Source of the DNA: Armatimonadota bacterium
GTDB taxonomy: Bacteria > Armatimonadota > HRBIN16
Reading direction: 5' to 3'
Assembly: GCA_026003175.1 (NCBI GenBank)
Contig: BPGT01000003.1
Span: 372,001 to 436,000 of the forward strand
DNA: 64,000 nt
The notes below the pieces were generated by a model. It was not told the DNA's origin. It did no database searches and worked only from the letters and a program-made list of their open reading frames with translations. This document shows, piece after piece, positions 30,301 through 39,383 of the stretch (position 1 is its first letter; every line of letters begins with the position of its first letter). Both the position numbers and the translations under genes were made by a program.

Positions 30301-30372
30301 TTGTCCATTTTGCGCCAGGGATAGTGTACCCAGCAGAAGCCCGAGACACAGGAACACTCCAACGTTGCGCAC
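27346..30372 (-). CDS. Polysaccharide export-type outer-membrane protein with seven SLBB domains
   Basis: Secreted protein of about 1008 residues. A signal peptide (NVGVFLCLGLLLGTLSLAQ) is followed by a proline/glutamine-rich linker and a poly-export domain (YQLGPGDLLTLRYWSDT, about residue 205). About seven SLBB repeats come next, each beginning like VTIDGAVDQPGNY or VYLRGAVKEPGPY, and a C-terminal membrane-like helix (TTGAIVFRLIETLVK). It resembles Wza but is much longer and has no export partner nearby. The GTG at 30372 has AGGAGG nine bases upstream, while the frame is open to an ATG at 30423 without one. Confidence 0.85.
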   Translation of the reverse strand: MRNVGVFLCLGLLLGTLSLAQNGQPTPPMVSPAQLPSSNQTQDQEMQPAATNKTAPAMSSEGRPRQVVPLERFGYSYFKQAREAIDLRRLYFQMLLQGTLQSAQMPVQPPAGKPLVQQQSTEEGRQGAAAPAVSGVPAGTTQQLPVLPYITYPYSVQPAQGTPLVLPPADALKNFVGPDAMLWMNVLMPAPERYQLGPGDLLTLRYWSDTLEPHEVNLRVDQQGSVALPMGGKVIARGQTLQQLEETVRKSLSRVIRNVEVTLTLRELRTMTVIIAGEAYAPGSYQMPAVATLFNALYACGGPSDNGSLRRIQLKRADGSVHTFDFYRFLLYGDGSQDVPLQPGDVIFIPPVEVQVSVSGEVHRPAIYELLPEERLRDAIGFAGGVRPSGVAQRVAVTSVRPGEARQLIDANLLESGEQNNPPLYDGDRVEVYSIRPVFANIVTIDGAVDQPGNYALTPGMTVADLIERARGLLEDAYTDRADLFRTNPDNTQTLIPVPLVQALQRDPQANFPLQRRDRLVVYALKDVEWMGDRRVQIRGAVQKQGTYYRADNMRVQDLLLQAGGVLPNAYVERAFLQRRNPDGSYGPLLAIDLRKAMLNDPEHNVPLQDRDMLMVYTREQAQFTPENVVTIDGAVQSPGTYPRAENMRLADLIRLAGGPLPEAAARVEIAKARKPVGTPPIEVGLAEALQGVESQNPLLEDGDVVTVRARGDFRLKPLTVYLRGAVKEPGPYTLQAPVERLSDIVKRAGGLLDTAYPQAARLLRRPDQVISDLQKTLTGRILQVLKIVNEEEYRRALARSDVERVRFAAGLTQPPASVPAGASALLGQATSASTPPSVERVAEAASLFTRDLVSQARPLKEEDLLPAGNVRIDLVTALQKPGSTADIEVRDGDIIYVPEKPTTVAVTGAVVVPSAVLYVPGKSVGYYIEYAGGFTSDAARDKMLIIRANGEVLPAQKVRTVELGDIIFVPTRVMAERLRDRQAEIDAAIRSITTGAIVFRLIETLVK

Positions 30373-30413
30373 GCCGCTTCTCCTCCTGTAACGATGTGCA
30401 GGTTTGCCTTCAC

Positions 30414-30443
30414 AGTATATCATGCACCTGCGGGTTTCGTCAA
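30414..30443 (-). promoter_or_regulatory. Promoter for the SLBB gene
   Basis: On the minus strand TTGACG (30443-30438), an 18-base spacer and TATACT (30419-30414), 42 bases before the GTG start. Confidence 0.6.
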
Positions 30444-30580
30444 AACCTCACAGGGCACTACAGATTGCAGGGCGGCTTGCCGATAATCTGCGTGGAGGCA
30501 CCTCGCAGGATTGCGAGGGAAGAACATCATTCTCATGGAGGAGAACGATGCGACGGTCGCCATTGTACAACGGAGGGTCA

Positions 30581-30832
30581 ATGTCGATAGGCGCGGTCAG
30601 CGCGCTCACCGGAGTGGAAGTGCACACTCTGCGCTACTGGGAGAAGGAGTTCAGCGAGTTTCTCAAACCCAGGCGCACCGGCGGCAAGCAACGCCGTTAT
30701 TCGGCAGATGACGTGACGCTGATCCTGGAGATTAAGCGGCTGCTGAAGCAGGAGATGTACAGCATCGCCGGAGCGAGGCGAGTGCTGGCGCAGAGCTACC
30801 GCAATAGCACCTCTGCACGTACTGCTGCTTAG
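30581..30832 (+). CDS. Small MerR-family DNA-binding protein
   Basis: 83-residue protein made up almost only of a MerR winged helix: IGAVSALTGVEVHTLRYWEKEF, then RRTGGKQRRYSADDVTLILEI and a short helix (LLKQEMYSIAGARRVL). No effector-binding or metal-binding C-terminal domain is present, so it may be a minimal regulator of the kind annotated as helix-turn-helix MerR proteins. CGGAGGG precedes the ATG at 30581. It lies between the SLBB gene (divergent) and a large glycosyltransferase gene; either could be a target, but no operator is evident. Confidence 0.82.
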   Translation: MSIGAVSALTGVEVHTLRYWEKEFSEFLKPRRTGGKQRRYSADDVTLILEIKRLLKQEMYSIAGARRVLAQSYRNSTSARTAA

Positions 30833-30881
30833 CCAGCAAACCGGCGTGGGGAATATTCAGGAAGAGATAGGAGCACAGCCA

Positions 30882-33800
30882 ATGCCCACCACAGCATGGG
30901 ATTGTTTTATCCCGTACTCGGCACACGATATCCAAGAGTTCATTTCTGCCGGTGCCGACGGCGCTGTGATTCAGCGAATTCGTCTGGAGCGCGATCGGCA
31001 GTCGCTATACACGGCGGATGTGTTCCTGTACCATCGTCGGCTGAAACGCCGCATGGTGTGGCAGTTTATCGCCGTCAATATCCGTGATGGAAACCTCCAC
31101 CTGGATTTCCCCACGCCGTTTCAACATGTTGATGGAGCGTGGCAGGAGCTGATTGCCCATGCCCTGATCAACGCACTGCAGGCGATACAAGCGAACACGG
31201 AAGCTGCACACGGCATCATTTTCAACGCCGATTTTCCGGTGCCGGATGATGTGCCCCCGCTGCTGGGAGGCGGCGAAAACAGGGTCGCGCCGGGCTTTGC
31301 CTGGAACGAGTTGTACATCCACAGCGCGAAACGCTACCTCTTCGCCAGTGAGCGGGTACAGGGGATGCGCGTGCTGGACCTGGGTTGTGGAACGGGCTAC
31401 GGCGCGAAGATACTTGCCCGACGGGCAGCGCAGGTTGTTGCAGCGGACGTGGACGGTTTCCCTCTGCAATACGGCGAGCGGACCTATCCTGATGAGAAGA
31501 TTCAGCGCGTGCGTATCGCCCCGATAAGTGACGTGCAAGGTTTGCCATTCGAGGACAAATCGTTCGACGCGGTAGTGAGCTTTGAGGTAATTGAGCACGT
31601 GCCTGTGGCGCAAATGGAGGCTTTCTTTGCCGAAATTGCGCGGGTGCTCAAGCCCGATGGTGTGGTGATACTCTCTACGCCCAACAAGCATGTGTACATC
31701 AACTACCCCGACCCTTACCACGTCTCGCTGATGACGTTAGAAGAATTCCGCCGGCTGCTGGAGAGCCGATTCAACAGCGTGCAGCTCTTTGGACAGGTGC
31801 GCTCGCGGCAACTACCGCATACATCGATGGAGTTCGACATCGTTCCAGAGACGGATGACGGGCAGGAGATTTACCTCGCGGTATGCCGAGAATATGCCGG
31901 GGACGCGCGAGCGATCGCTCTGCCACCACCTACGGTCTGGGAGACCTCTTTGCCTGAAGAGACTCTTGCGCAGGGACGACTGCCTGTTAGCGTGATCGTG
32001 CATACGCGCAACGAGGAACACAATATCGCCGAATGCCTGGAGCGGGTAAAGCACTGGGCGGGCGAGATTATCGTGATGGACATGGAAAGCACTGACCGCA
32101 CGGTAGAGATTGCCCGCCGCTACACAGAGAAGGTGTATCATCACCCGCTCATACACGATTTTGACCTCGCGCGCAACGCTAGCGCACAGCACGCACGCTA
32201 TGAGTGGATTCTGTACGTGGATGCCGATGAACGTGTGCCTGACGCGCTGGTAGACGCCCTGCGACAGATGTTGCCTGCGCTGGACGATGAGGTAGCAGCA
32301 ATCAAACTCACCTATAAGAACTATTTTCTGGGCAAGTGGATACGCTACGCGGGGCAGTGGTATCCCGGATACAAGGCGCCGATGCTGTTGCGCAGGGGCA
32401 GGTTTGAGTGGCTAGGCGCAGCGCATGAGGGCGTAAAGGTGTTCGGCAGAATCGTGCTCTTCCCGCCCGATAATCCCGACTGTGCAGTCGAACACTACTC
32501 CATGCCCACCTTAGAGCACTACATGCGCAAGCTCAACCATTACTCGCGGAGTGCAGCACAGCAGATGCTGGATGAACGTGCTCCCTGCTCGTGGCAGACG
32601 CTCGCCGCGGCGATGGGCTACGCCTTCCGCTTCTATTACGACCAGACGCAGGGCTATCGGGACGGTGCGCATGGTTTTCTGCTTTCTGTCTGTGCAGCAA
32701 TGAGCGCGCTCGCTGACCAGATTCGCTATGCCGAACTGCGCCTGCGCGACGGTTGGGACGGAAAAGAGCTGCTGCCTGTGAGTGCGGAAGAGTTTTTCCG
32801 TTTCGCGGCGGATGTAGCAGCAGGCAGGGTGCAGGTAGTGCAGAAGAAACTATCCCACATCCTGTCTTTTTCCGATGGCGAAACAGCAATGTCACCTCCG
32901 CCTTTATGGTGGAGCCGCTTGTGGCAACGACTTCAGCGGGAGCCGGCAGGGACGATAGCGCTCCTCGGCATGGCAGGAGGCGAATTGCCCGGTGACGGCT
33001 GGAGCAGGGCATCGGAAGACGAACAGGCAGACGCGCTGATTGCACTGGGCGAGCAGTGGCATGATGGAGTGCAGAGGCTCCGAGACGGAGGCAGTTTCTT
33101 GATCGGTGTGCCAGCTTTCCCACAGAACCCACTCGCCTGGCGCGAGCAGATAGAACAAGCCTTTGGCGCTACCGCGCACCTGATAGACCCTGAAAACAGC
33201 TGTTCGTGGCTGTTCGCCTTTGGCTGGAAAGGGCAGCGGGTAGAGCCAGTGCGTCGTCGGGTACTCGTGACCACCCACCAGCGGGCGTTAGAGATGCTGG
33301 GCGGCGGTGAGACGCAGCTTTTCGAGACACTGCTGGCGCTCAGAGAGCAAGGGATAGTAGCAGACGTGTCGGTATCCCTGCGTCTGCAGGAGGAACCCTA
33401 CGACCTGGTTCACGCCTTTAGTCTGTATCACGCAGACAAAGTAGAGCATCTAGAACGCACCAACAAGCCTCTGGTTGTTTCCACCATTTTCCGCGATAAC
33501 GCAGCCTTCTATCCGGTGATAGTCGGCGCGGCGGCCTTCCGGCAACAGACGACCTCACAGGTGGAAGAGGCGTTGCGAGCGTGGAAAGAGGGACGGGTGC
33601 GGGTGCAAGGCTTAGACCCGCGGTCGCTGGACGAACCAGAGGAGTTGCGGCGCATCAAGGAGCGTATTGTTCGGCGGGCGCAGTTACTCCTGCCTAACTG
33701 CCGGTGGGAGCTCTCGGCGTTGCGCAGCTACTTCCGGCTGGGATACAAGCCGGCGGAGGTAGTGCCCAACGCGGTCAACCCGGAAAGGTTCATCTGTGCG

Positions 33801-34682
33801 ACCCCTGATGCCTTTGTCCAGCGTTTCGGCTTGCGCGACTTTGTGCTGTGTGCCGCCCGCATCGAGCCGTTCAAGAACCAGCTCATGTTGATATGGGCAT
33901 TGCGCAGCACTGGTATCCCTCTGGTGTTGGCGGGCAAGTTCTCCGAGCCGGAATACGGCGCATTGTGCCAGCGATGGGCAGGGGAGAACGTGCACTTCGT
34001 AGGCGAACTCTCACCCGACCTGTTAGCCAGTGCGTACGCAGCGGCACGCGTGCACGCCATGCCCTCGTGGGCGGAGACGCCCGGCTTGACGAGCATGGAG
34101 GCTGCGCTCACCGGTTGTGCGATTGTGGTGGGCAATCAAGGAGCGGAGCGGGAGTATTTTGGGGATTTCGCCTACTACTGTCATCCCGCCGATGTAGATT
34201 CGGTGCGCGAGGCGGTGCTGAAAGCGTGGGAAGACCGTGACCTGACAAAGCGCGAGGCGTTCCGTGAGTACATCCTGAAGCACTACACGTGGTCAGAGAC
34301 AGCGAGGGTAACCGCAGAAGCGTATGAGCAGGTGCTACAGGCAGAAAAAACCGTTCTGTCTCTACCCGACTGGGACCAACCCGAAACGTGGCAACCAGTA
34401 GTGCAAGAGTATCTTCGGAAGCACCAGCCGGGGGAGGGCGCACTGCTTCAGCTCTATGCGGGCGCGTATAACGCTTTTAGCGCGCAAGCAGCCTACGAAC
34501 TGCTGGCGCAGTACGTGGTGTCGCTGGGCTATGACCCCGAACATTGCGCGGATATCGAGATTATCGACCATTTACCCGAAAACTTTTGGGGGAAGGTGCT
34601 GCTGACGGGTAGCCGCTACGATACTATCTTGCTTGCCCGCTATGGCAGTCAGTGCGAGCGTTTGCTGAAGAAAGCAGCTTGA
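30882..34682 (+). CDS. Giant fusion: methyltransferase + family 2 glycosyltransferase + family 4-type glycosyltransferase
   Basis: Protein of about 1266 residues with at least three catalytic domains. Residues about 160-300 are a SAM methyltransferase (VLDLGCGTGYGAKILA, FDAVVSFEVIEHV, LKPDGVVILSTPN). About 367-600 is a GT-A family 2 domain (VSVIVHTRNEEHN, MDMESTDRTVEIA, YVDADERVPD). About 790-1180 is a GT-B family 4-like domain (PFKNQLMLIWALRS, SWAETPGLTSMEAALTGCAIVV). An acidic helical linker joins them. The ATG at 30882 has AGGAG at the right distance. With the next gene it likely builds a surface glycan or modifies an S-layer or pilin; the substrate is unknown. Confidence 0.85.
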   Translation: MPTTAWDCFIPYSAHDIQEFISAGADGAVIQRIRLERDRQSLYTADVFLYHRRLKRRMVWQFIAVNIRDGNLHLDFPTPFQHVDGAWQELIAHALINALQAIQANTEAAHGIIFNADFPVPDDVPPLLGGGENRVAPGFAWNELYIHSAKRYLFASERVQGMRVLDLGCGTGYGAKILARRAAQVVAADVDGFPLQYGERTYPDEKIQRVRIAPISDVQGLPFEDKSFDAVVSFEVIEHVPVAQMEAFFAEIARVLKPDGVVILSTPNKHVYINYPDPYHVSLMTLEEFRRLLESRFNSVQLFGQVRSRQLPHTSMEFDIVPETDDGQEIYLAVCREYAGDARAIALPPPTVWETSLPEETLAQGRLPVSVIVHTRNEEHNIAECLERVKHWAGEIIVMDMESTDRTVEIARRYTEKVYHHPLIHDFDLARNASAQHARYEWILYVDADERVPDALVDALRQMLPALDDEVAAIKLTYKNYFLGKWIRYAGQWYPGYKAPMLLRRGRFEWLGAAHEGVKVFGRIVLFPPDNPDCAVEHYSMPTLEHYMRKLNHYSRSAAQQMLDERAPCSWQTLAAAMGYAFRFYYDQTQGYRDGAHGFLLSVCAAMSALADQIRYAELRLRDGWDGKELLPVSAEEFFRFAADVAAGRVQVVQKKLSHILSFSDGETAMSPPPLWWSRLWQRLQREPAGTIALLGMAGGELPGDGWSRASEDEQADALIALGEQWHDGVQRLRDGGSFLIGVPAFPQNPLAWREQIEQAFGATAHLIDPENSCSWLFAFGWKGQRVEPVRRRVLVTTHQRALEMLGGGETQLFETLLALREQGIVADVSVSLRLQEEPYDLVHAFSLYHADKVEHLERTNKPLVVSTIFRDNAAFYPVIVGAAAFRQQTTSQVEEALRAWKEGRVRVQGLDPRSLDEPEELRRIKERIVRRAQLLLPNCRWELSALRSYFRLGYKPAEVVPNAVNPERFICATPDAFVQRFGLRDFVLCAARIEPFKNQLMLIWALRSTGIPLVLAGKFSEPEYGALCQRWAGENVHFVGELSPDLLASAYAAARVHAMPSWAETPGLTSMEAALTGCAIVVGNQGAEREYFGDFAYYCHPADVDSVREAVLKAWEDRDLTKREAFREYILKHYTWSETARVTAEAYEQVLQAEKTVLSLPDWDQPETWQPVVQEYLRKHQPGEGALLQLYAGAYNAFSAQAAYELLAQYVVSLGYDPEHCADIEIIDHLPENFWGKVLLTGSRYDTILLARYGSQCERLLKKAA

Positions 34683-34803
34683 GGTTGATGGTATGTTCTC
34701 TGTCATGTAGACTGGTGTGCTTTCTTGTCCTGCTGAGCGAAGCATCTCAGCGCGTCGGTAGAAGGGACGGACATGACGGACTACCTGCAGGAGGCGAAGA
34801 GCG

Positions 34804-37800
34804 ATGAAACAGGCAGAAAGTGAACCGCTTCATATCGTCTGGGAAGGGGCTTTTCTGGCACGGCACAGCCTCGCGCTGGTAAACAGAGAACTGGTCACCG
34901 CACTGCATCGGCTGGCGCCGGAGTGGCAGTTCTATCTGGTGCCGCATCCCACGGATGATGGTGTGCTGCGCGGCAATCCTCGCTGGAAGTTTATCGAGGA
35001 GCGGATGCGCCGCCTGCCTCATCATATCGACGTGTGGATACGCCACCACTGGCCGCCCAACTGGCAGCGACCAAACGCTGATCGATTCATCGTGATTCAG
35101 CCCTGGGAGTTCGGCTCTATTCCTGTAGAGTGGGTAAATGCCATCAACCGTAACGTGGACGAACTGTGGGTACCGTCCACCTTTGTGCGTGACTGCTACG
35201 TGCGCGACGGCGTGCAGCCGGAGAAGGTGGTGGTAGTTCCGAATGGCGTCTCCGAGATCTTCTTCGAGCCAGTTGCGCCAATGGAACTGCCCACGCAAAA
35301 GCGGTTCCGTTTCCTGTTTGTTGGTGGCACGATACCTCGCAAGGGCATCGACATCCTGCTGGACGGCTACACACGCACCTTCACCCGTTCCGATGATGTG
35401 GTTCTGGTCATCAAAGATTTCGGCACGAACACCTTCTATCGCGGGCAGAACTATGTGGAGCAAATCCGGTGGTTCCAGCAGCAACCAGACGTACCTGAAA
35501 TTATCTACATCGCCGACGATCTGGACGAAGGGCAGATGAACGCGCTGTATCGCGCCTGTCATGCGCTGGTACATCCCTATCGCGGCGAAGGCTTCGGCTT
35601 GCCGATTGCGGAGGCGATGGCGTGTGGTCTGCCGGTTATCGTCACCGGCTTCGGCGCGGCAGTGGACTTTTGTAACGAGGAACGAGCCTTCCTCATCCCG
35701 GCAGGCGTGGAGTATTTCCCGGATAACTTGATTGGCGATATGGAGACGGTCAGCCGTCCGTTCTGGGCGAAGCCAGAGCGCAACGCGATGGAAGCATTGA
35801 TGGAGCAGGTATACCGCGACTATGAAGGTGCGAGAGCAGTTGCCGATCGTGCCACCCGATGGGTACGTGAAAACCTCACCTGGCAGCATGCGGCGCAGGC
35901 GGCAGCAGAAAGATTGTCCTGCGCGAGCGGGAAATCTTCAGGAGAGGATGCCGAATCCATCATCTACCGCGCCGCCGAGTGTGTGGCTCAGGAGAACTAC
36001 GACGAAGCGATTGTTCTTCTGGAAGAACTGGTCCGCGAGCAGCCACAACAGCTCAAAGCGTATTGTGGACTGGGCGTGGCTTACTTTCAGGCAGGCAGTA
36101 TCGCCCGGGCGGAAGGCTCTCTGCGGCAGGGGCTACAGGTTGGCGAAGACTTTGAGCTGCACTACCATCTGGCGTACATTCTGCTGCAAACCGGTCGCTC
36201 ACAAGAAGCGCTCCGCCATGCACTTCGCGCGGCGGAGCTGAACCCTGAATGCGAGGAGGCCATGGAACTGCTGCGCGGGCTGTATACCAAGCTGCAAAAG
36301 CGTTCCCTGAAGCGTGGCAAACACGCTTTGCAAAATGATCTGCAGCGGGCAAGTCGTCTCTTGCAACAGGGCAGCACCGCTGCGTCTCCAGTACCTGCTG
36401 TGAGCCAGCCTGCGACATCGCGCGTGACGAGCGCAAAGAAAACACATCCTGCTATCTCTCTGTGCATGATAGCGAAGGATGAGGAACACTTTATCGAGGA
36501 CTGCCTCCAGAGCGTACAGGAGCTGGTGGATGAGATAGTGCTGGTGGACACCGGCTCTACCGACCGCACGGTGGAAATCGCGCAACGGTACGGCGCGAAG
36601 GTAGTCCATCACCCCTGGCGAGAGGATTTCTCCGATGCCCGCAATGTGTCCTTGCAGCACGCTACCGGCGACTGGGTGTTGTGGCTGGATGCCGATGAGC
36701 GGCTGGACAGAAGTAGCGCCGAAGCCATCCGCAACGCCATCCGTGACCCGCAGTTTGCTGGTTATCTCGTGGAGATTTATAACGAGGTGGGTGACCAACA
36801 AAGCAGTAGCACCTTTGTACACCGCGCATGCCGTCTGTTCCGTCGCCTGCCGATTACGCGCTTTGAGGGGCGGATTCATGAACAAGTCGTGCCCTCGCTG
36901 GAACGTAACGGCTACGAGATAGCTTACCTGAAAGGCGTGCGCATTCGGCACCTCGGCTATCGACAGGACATCGTTGCCGAACGGCGTAAGCACGAACGTA
37001 CCATCCGCATGTTGCGCGAAGAGGTACAAAAGAACCCTGAGGATCTGTTCCAACGGTTCAACCTGGGTAATGCCTACTACGTCGCCGGGCAGTATGCAGA
37101 GGCGGTGCGCGAGCTGGAACCGATTGTGGACCGGATAGAGCCTTACGCCGACCACGCTGTTATCGGCTACGTGTTGCTGGCGAACGCCCTGTATCCTCTG
37201 GGGCAATACGAGCAGATGCTGCAGGTGCACGAACGCGCTGTCCAACGTGGTATTGACCATCCGGGCTTGCACTTCGCGGACGGTTACGCTTATCTTGCCC
37301 TGCGTCGCTATGCGGAAGCGGTGGAAGCCTTCCACAAGGCGATAGCAGCACGTGATGACGACCGATTCGTCGGCGGCGATACCAGCATTAGCGGCTTCAA
37401 AGCGTATTACGGGCTGGCTCAGGCTTACCTGGGGCTGGAGCAGCTGGAGCAAAGCGAGGCGGAATGCCGCCGCGCGCTAGCCGAACAGCCAACCTTCGCA
37501 GAGGCGCGCTATCTGCTGGCGCAGTTGCTGTTCACCAGAGGCGAAACCGCACTGGCACTCAAGGAGATCGAGCAGGCACATCGGGACGCACCACACAACG
37601 CTGAGATTGCTCGTGAACTGGCGGTACGCTACGAGCAAGCAGAACGCTGGGCAGATGCCTACGCGATATGGCGCAGGCTGGTGAGCGCGTCTCAGAACAA
37701 CGCAGAGTACCGCTGGCACAGTGCGACCTGCGCGGAGAAGCTGAACCTGTGGCACGAGGCGCAGGCAGATTACACCGAGCTGACGGTGGTACACCCACAG

Positions 37801-38169
37801 TTCGCGCCAGCGTGGGTGAATCTGGGCAGGGTGCATCTGGCGCGGGGCGACTACGAGGGCGCGCTCTCCTGCTTCACCCGCGCCATTGAGCTGAACCCTG
37901 AAGACGCCAACGCCTTCTTCAACGCGGGCGACGTACTGTACCAGCTGGGCGCATACGAAGCCGCCGCAGAGACCTATACCGCCGGATTACAGCGCGACCC
38001 GCATAATGCGCAGGGGTTCTTCACGCTGGGCAACGCCTATTTCCAGCTAGGCGCGTACGAAGCGGCAATGATGGCGTTCCAGCAAGCGCTCGCACTGCAG
38101 CCTGACCACTACCCCGCTCGCCACAACCTGGAGCTGGTCAAAGAGCAGATGAAAGGGCGGGTGGCTTAG
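34804..38169 (+). CDS. Giant fusion: GT4 glycosyltransferase + TPR + GT2 glycosyltransferase + TPR
   Basis: Protein of 1121 residues. Residues 1-370 form a GT-B domain (VVVPNGVSEIFFEP, FVGGTIPRKGIDILL, HPYRGEGFGLPIAEAMACG). About 385-495 are TPR repeats. About 546-720 is a GT-A domain (ISLCMIAKDEEHFIEDCL, VDTGSTDRTVEIAQ, WLDADERLD). About 745-1121 are some ten further TPRs (for example AWVNLGRVHLARGDYEGAL). The GT2 domain is recognisably similar to that of the preceding gene, suggesting shared origin. AGGAGGCGAAGAGCG precedes the ATG. The TPRs may scaffold a glycosylation complex or hold a protein acceptor. Confidence 0.86.
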   Translation: MKQAESEPLHIVWEGAFLARHSLALVNRELVTALHRLAPEWQFYLVPHPTDDGVLRGNPRWKFIEERMRRLPHHIDVWIRHHWPPNWQRPNADRFIVIQPWEFGSIPVEWVNAINRNVDELWVPSTFVRDCYVRDGVQPEKVVVVPNGVSEIFFEPVAPMELPTQKRFRFLFVGGTIPRKGIDILLDGYTRTFTRSDDVVLVIKDFGTNTFYRGQNYVEQIRWFQQQPDVPEIIYIADDLDEGQMNALYRACHALVHPYRGEGFGLPIAEAMACGLPVIVTGFGAAVDFCNEERAFLIPAGVEYFPDNLIGDMETVSRPFWAKPERNAMEALMEQVYRDYEGARAVADRATRWVRENLTWQHAAQAAAERLSCASGKSSGEDAESIIYRAAECVAQENYDEAIVLLEELVREQPQQLKAYCGLGVAYFQAGSIARAEGSLRQGLQVGEDFELHYHLAYILLQTGRSQEALRHALRAAELNPECEEAMELLRGLYTKLQKRSLKRGKHALQNDLQRASRLLQQGSTAASPVPAVSQPATSRVTSAKKTHPAISLCMIAKDEEHFIEDCLQSVQELVDEIVLVDTGSTDRTVEIAQRYGAKVVHHPWREDFSDARNVSLQHATGDWVLWLDADERLDRSSAEAIRNAIRDPQFAGYLVEIYNEVGDQQSSSTFVHRACRLFRRLPITRFEGRIHEQVVPSLERNGYEIAYLKGVRIRHLGYRQDIVAERRKHERTIRMLREEVQKNPEDLFQRFNLGNAYYVAGQYAEAVRELEPIVDRIEPYADHAVIGYVLLANALYPLGQYEQMLQVHERAVQRGIDHPGLHFADGYAYLALRRYAEAVEAFHKAIAARDDDRFVGGDTSISGFKAYYGLAQAYLGLEQLEQSEAECRRALAEQPTFAEARYLLAQLLFTRGETALALKEIEQAHRDAPHNAEIARELAVRYEQAERWADAYAIWRRLVSASQNNAEYRWHSATCAEKLNLWHEAQADYTELTVVHPQFAPAWVNLGRVHLARGDYEGALSCFTRAIELNPEDANAFFNAGDVLYQLGAYEAAAETYTAGLQRDPHNAQGFFTLGNAYFQLGAYEAAMMAFQQALALQPDHYPARHNLELVKEQMKGRVA

Positions 38170-38175
38170 CTGCCG

Positions 38176-38205
38176 TTGCGTGCACTACAGCCACAATGCT
38201 ATAAT
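38176..38205 (+). promoter_or_regulatory. Promoter upstream of queG
   Basis: TTGCGT (38176-38181), an 18-base spacer and a perfect TATAAT (38200-38205). It leaves a 5' leader of about 120 bases before queG, in which I see no clear structure. Confidence 0.5.
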
Positions 38206-38330
38206 GGGCGGGGTGAGCAGAGCGCACGCTATAGAAACGTTCAAACCCGAAGAGCAGGAGCTGCTGCCGCCGGGCAGTGGATAGAGAAAGCATGGAACGA
38301 CTGGAAAATCGCCTGGCATGATATGCAAGG

Positions 38331-39383
38331 ATGAATCAGCACAGTGTCAGCAGCGCAATCCGCGCTCATGCCCTTTCGCTCGGTTTTGACCTGGTGGGCT
38401 TCGCGCCAATACTCCCCCCTGCGCACGCGCTCTTCTTCCGCAAATGGCTGGAGCAGGGATTTCACGGCGAGATGGCATACCTTGCCCGCACTGCCGACGC
38501 CCGATGTGACCCGCAGCAGGTGCTTCCCGGCGCGAAAAGCGCGGTGGTGGTTGGATTGAACTATGCACCCGCTGTTTCACCCGTTACCGACGACCCTTCT
38601 CGCGGTGTGTTCGCCCGCTATGCGCTGGGGGAGGACTACCATCAGGTGATGGAGCAAAAGTTGGGGCAACTGCTGCAGTTTATCCGTCAGCACTATCCCG
38701 ACTGCCAAGCGAAGATTTATGTGGACGCCGGGCCGGTGTTGGAACGCGACCTCGCATGGCGAGCCGGGCTGGGCTGGTTCGGCAAAAACACCATGCTCAT
38801 CAACACCCACCGCGGCTCGTATTTTTTCATCGGTGAAATCCTGCTGGACGTGGAGCTGGAGTACGACCATCCGGCGTTCGGTGGCTGTGGCAAGTGCAGC
38901 CGGTGCATCGAGGCGTGCCCAACGGGAGCGATTGTCGCCCCGTACGTGCTGGATGCGAGGCGATGCATCAGCTATCTCACCATTGAGCTGCGCGGCTCCA
39001 TCCCCGAAGAACTGCGCTCGAAGATGGGTAATCGTATCTTCGGTTGCGACATCTGCCAGGAGGTGTGCCCGTTCAACCAGCCGCGTGCCCATGCCCCGTT
39101 GCGTTCCGCCCCCACTGCTGAACCCCGTTTCGCCCCGCGCGAGGTGACTCTGACACCGAAGTTGATAGACCTGTTGCGCATGAGTGAAGAGGAGTTTCGC
39201 GTCGCTTTTCGCAACAGCCCTGTCAAACGCGCCAAATGGCGAGGCTTCCGGCGTAACGTGGCGGTCGCGCTGGGCAACAGCAAAAACCCTGAGGTGTTAC
39301 CCGTGCTCCAGCAAGAACTACGGCGCGAAACCGATCCAACAGTGCACGAGCACCTGCAGTGGGCGATAGAGCAGTGTCGCTAA
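38331..39383 (+). CDS. queG: Epoxyqueuosine reductase
   Basis: Cobalamin and iron-sulfur enzyme that makes queuosine from epoxyqueuosine at the tRNA wobble base; 350 residues. Two [4Fe-4S] motifs are intact: CGKCSRCIEACPTGA (about 185) and CDICQEVCPFN (about 240). The cobalamin-binding N-terminal part has RYALGEDYHQVM and GLGWFGKNTMLI. The C-terminal HEAT-like segment (RRNVAVALGNSKNPEV) is typical. No ribosome site is obvious before the ATG (GCAAGG only). Its stop overlaps the stop of the convergent secreted-protein gene. Confidence 0.95.
   Translation: MNQHSVSSAIRAHALSLGFDLVGFAPILPPAHALFFRKWLEQGFHGEMAYLARTADARCDPQQVLPGAKSAVVVGLNYAPAVSPVTDDPSRGVFARYALGEDYHQVMEQKLGQLLQFIRQHYPDCQAKIYVDAGPVLERDLAWRAGLGWFGKNTMLINTHRGSYFFIGEILLDVELEYDHPAFGGCGKCSRCIEACPTGAIVAPYVLDARRCISYLTIELRGSIPEELRSKMGNRIFGCDICQEVCPFNQPRAHAPLRSAPTAEPRFAPREVTLTPKLIDLLRMSEEEFRVAFRNSPVKRAKWRGFRRNVAVALGNSKNPEVLPVLQQELRRETDPTVHEHLQWAIEQCR

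Noticed and set aside
38213-38284. Short leader frame of about 23 codons before queG starting at GTG
   Set aside because: No ribosome site and no recognisable peptide; probably just 5' leader.
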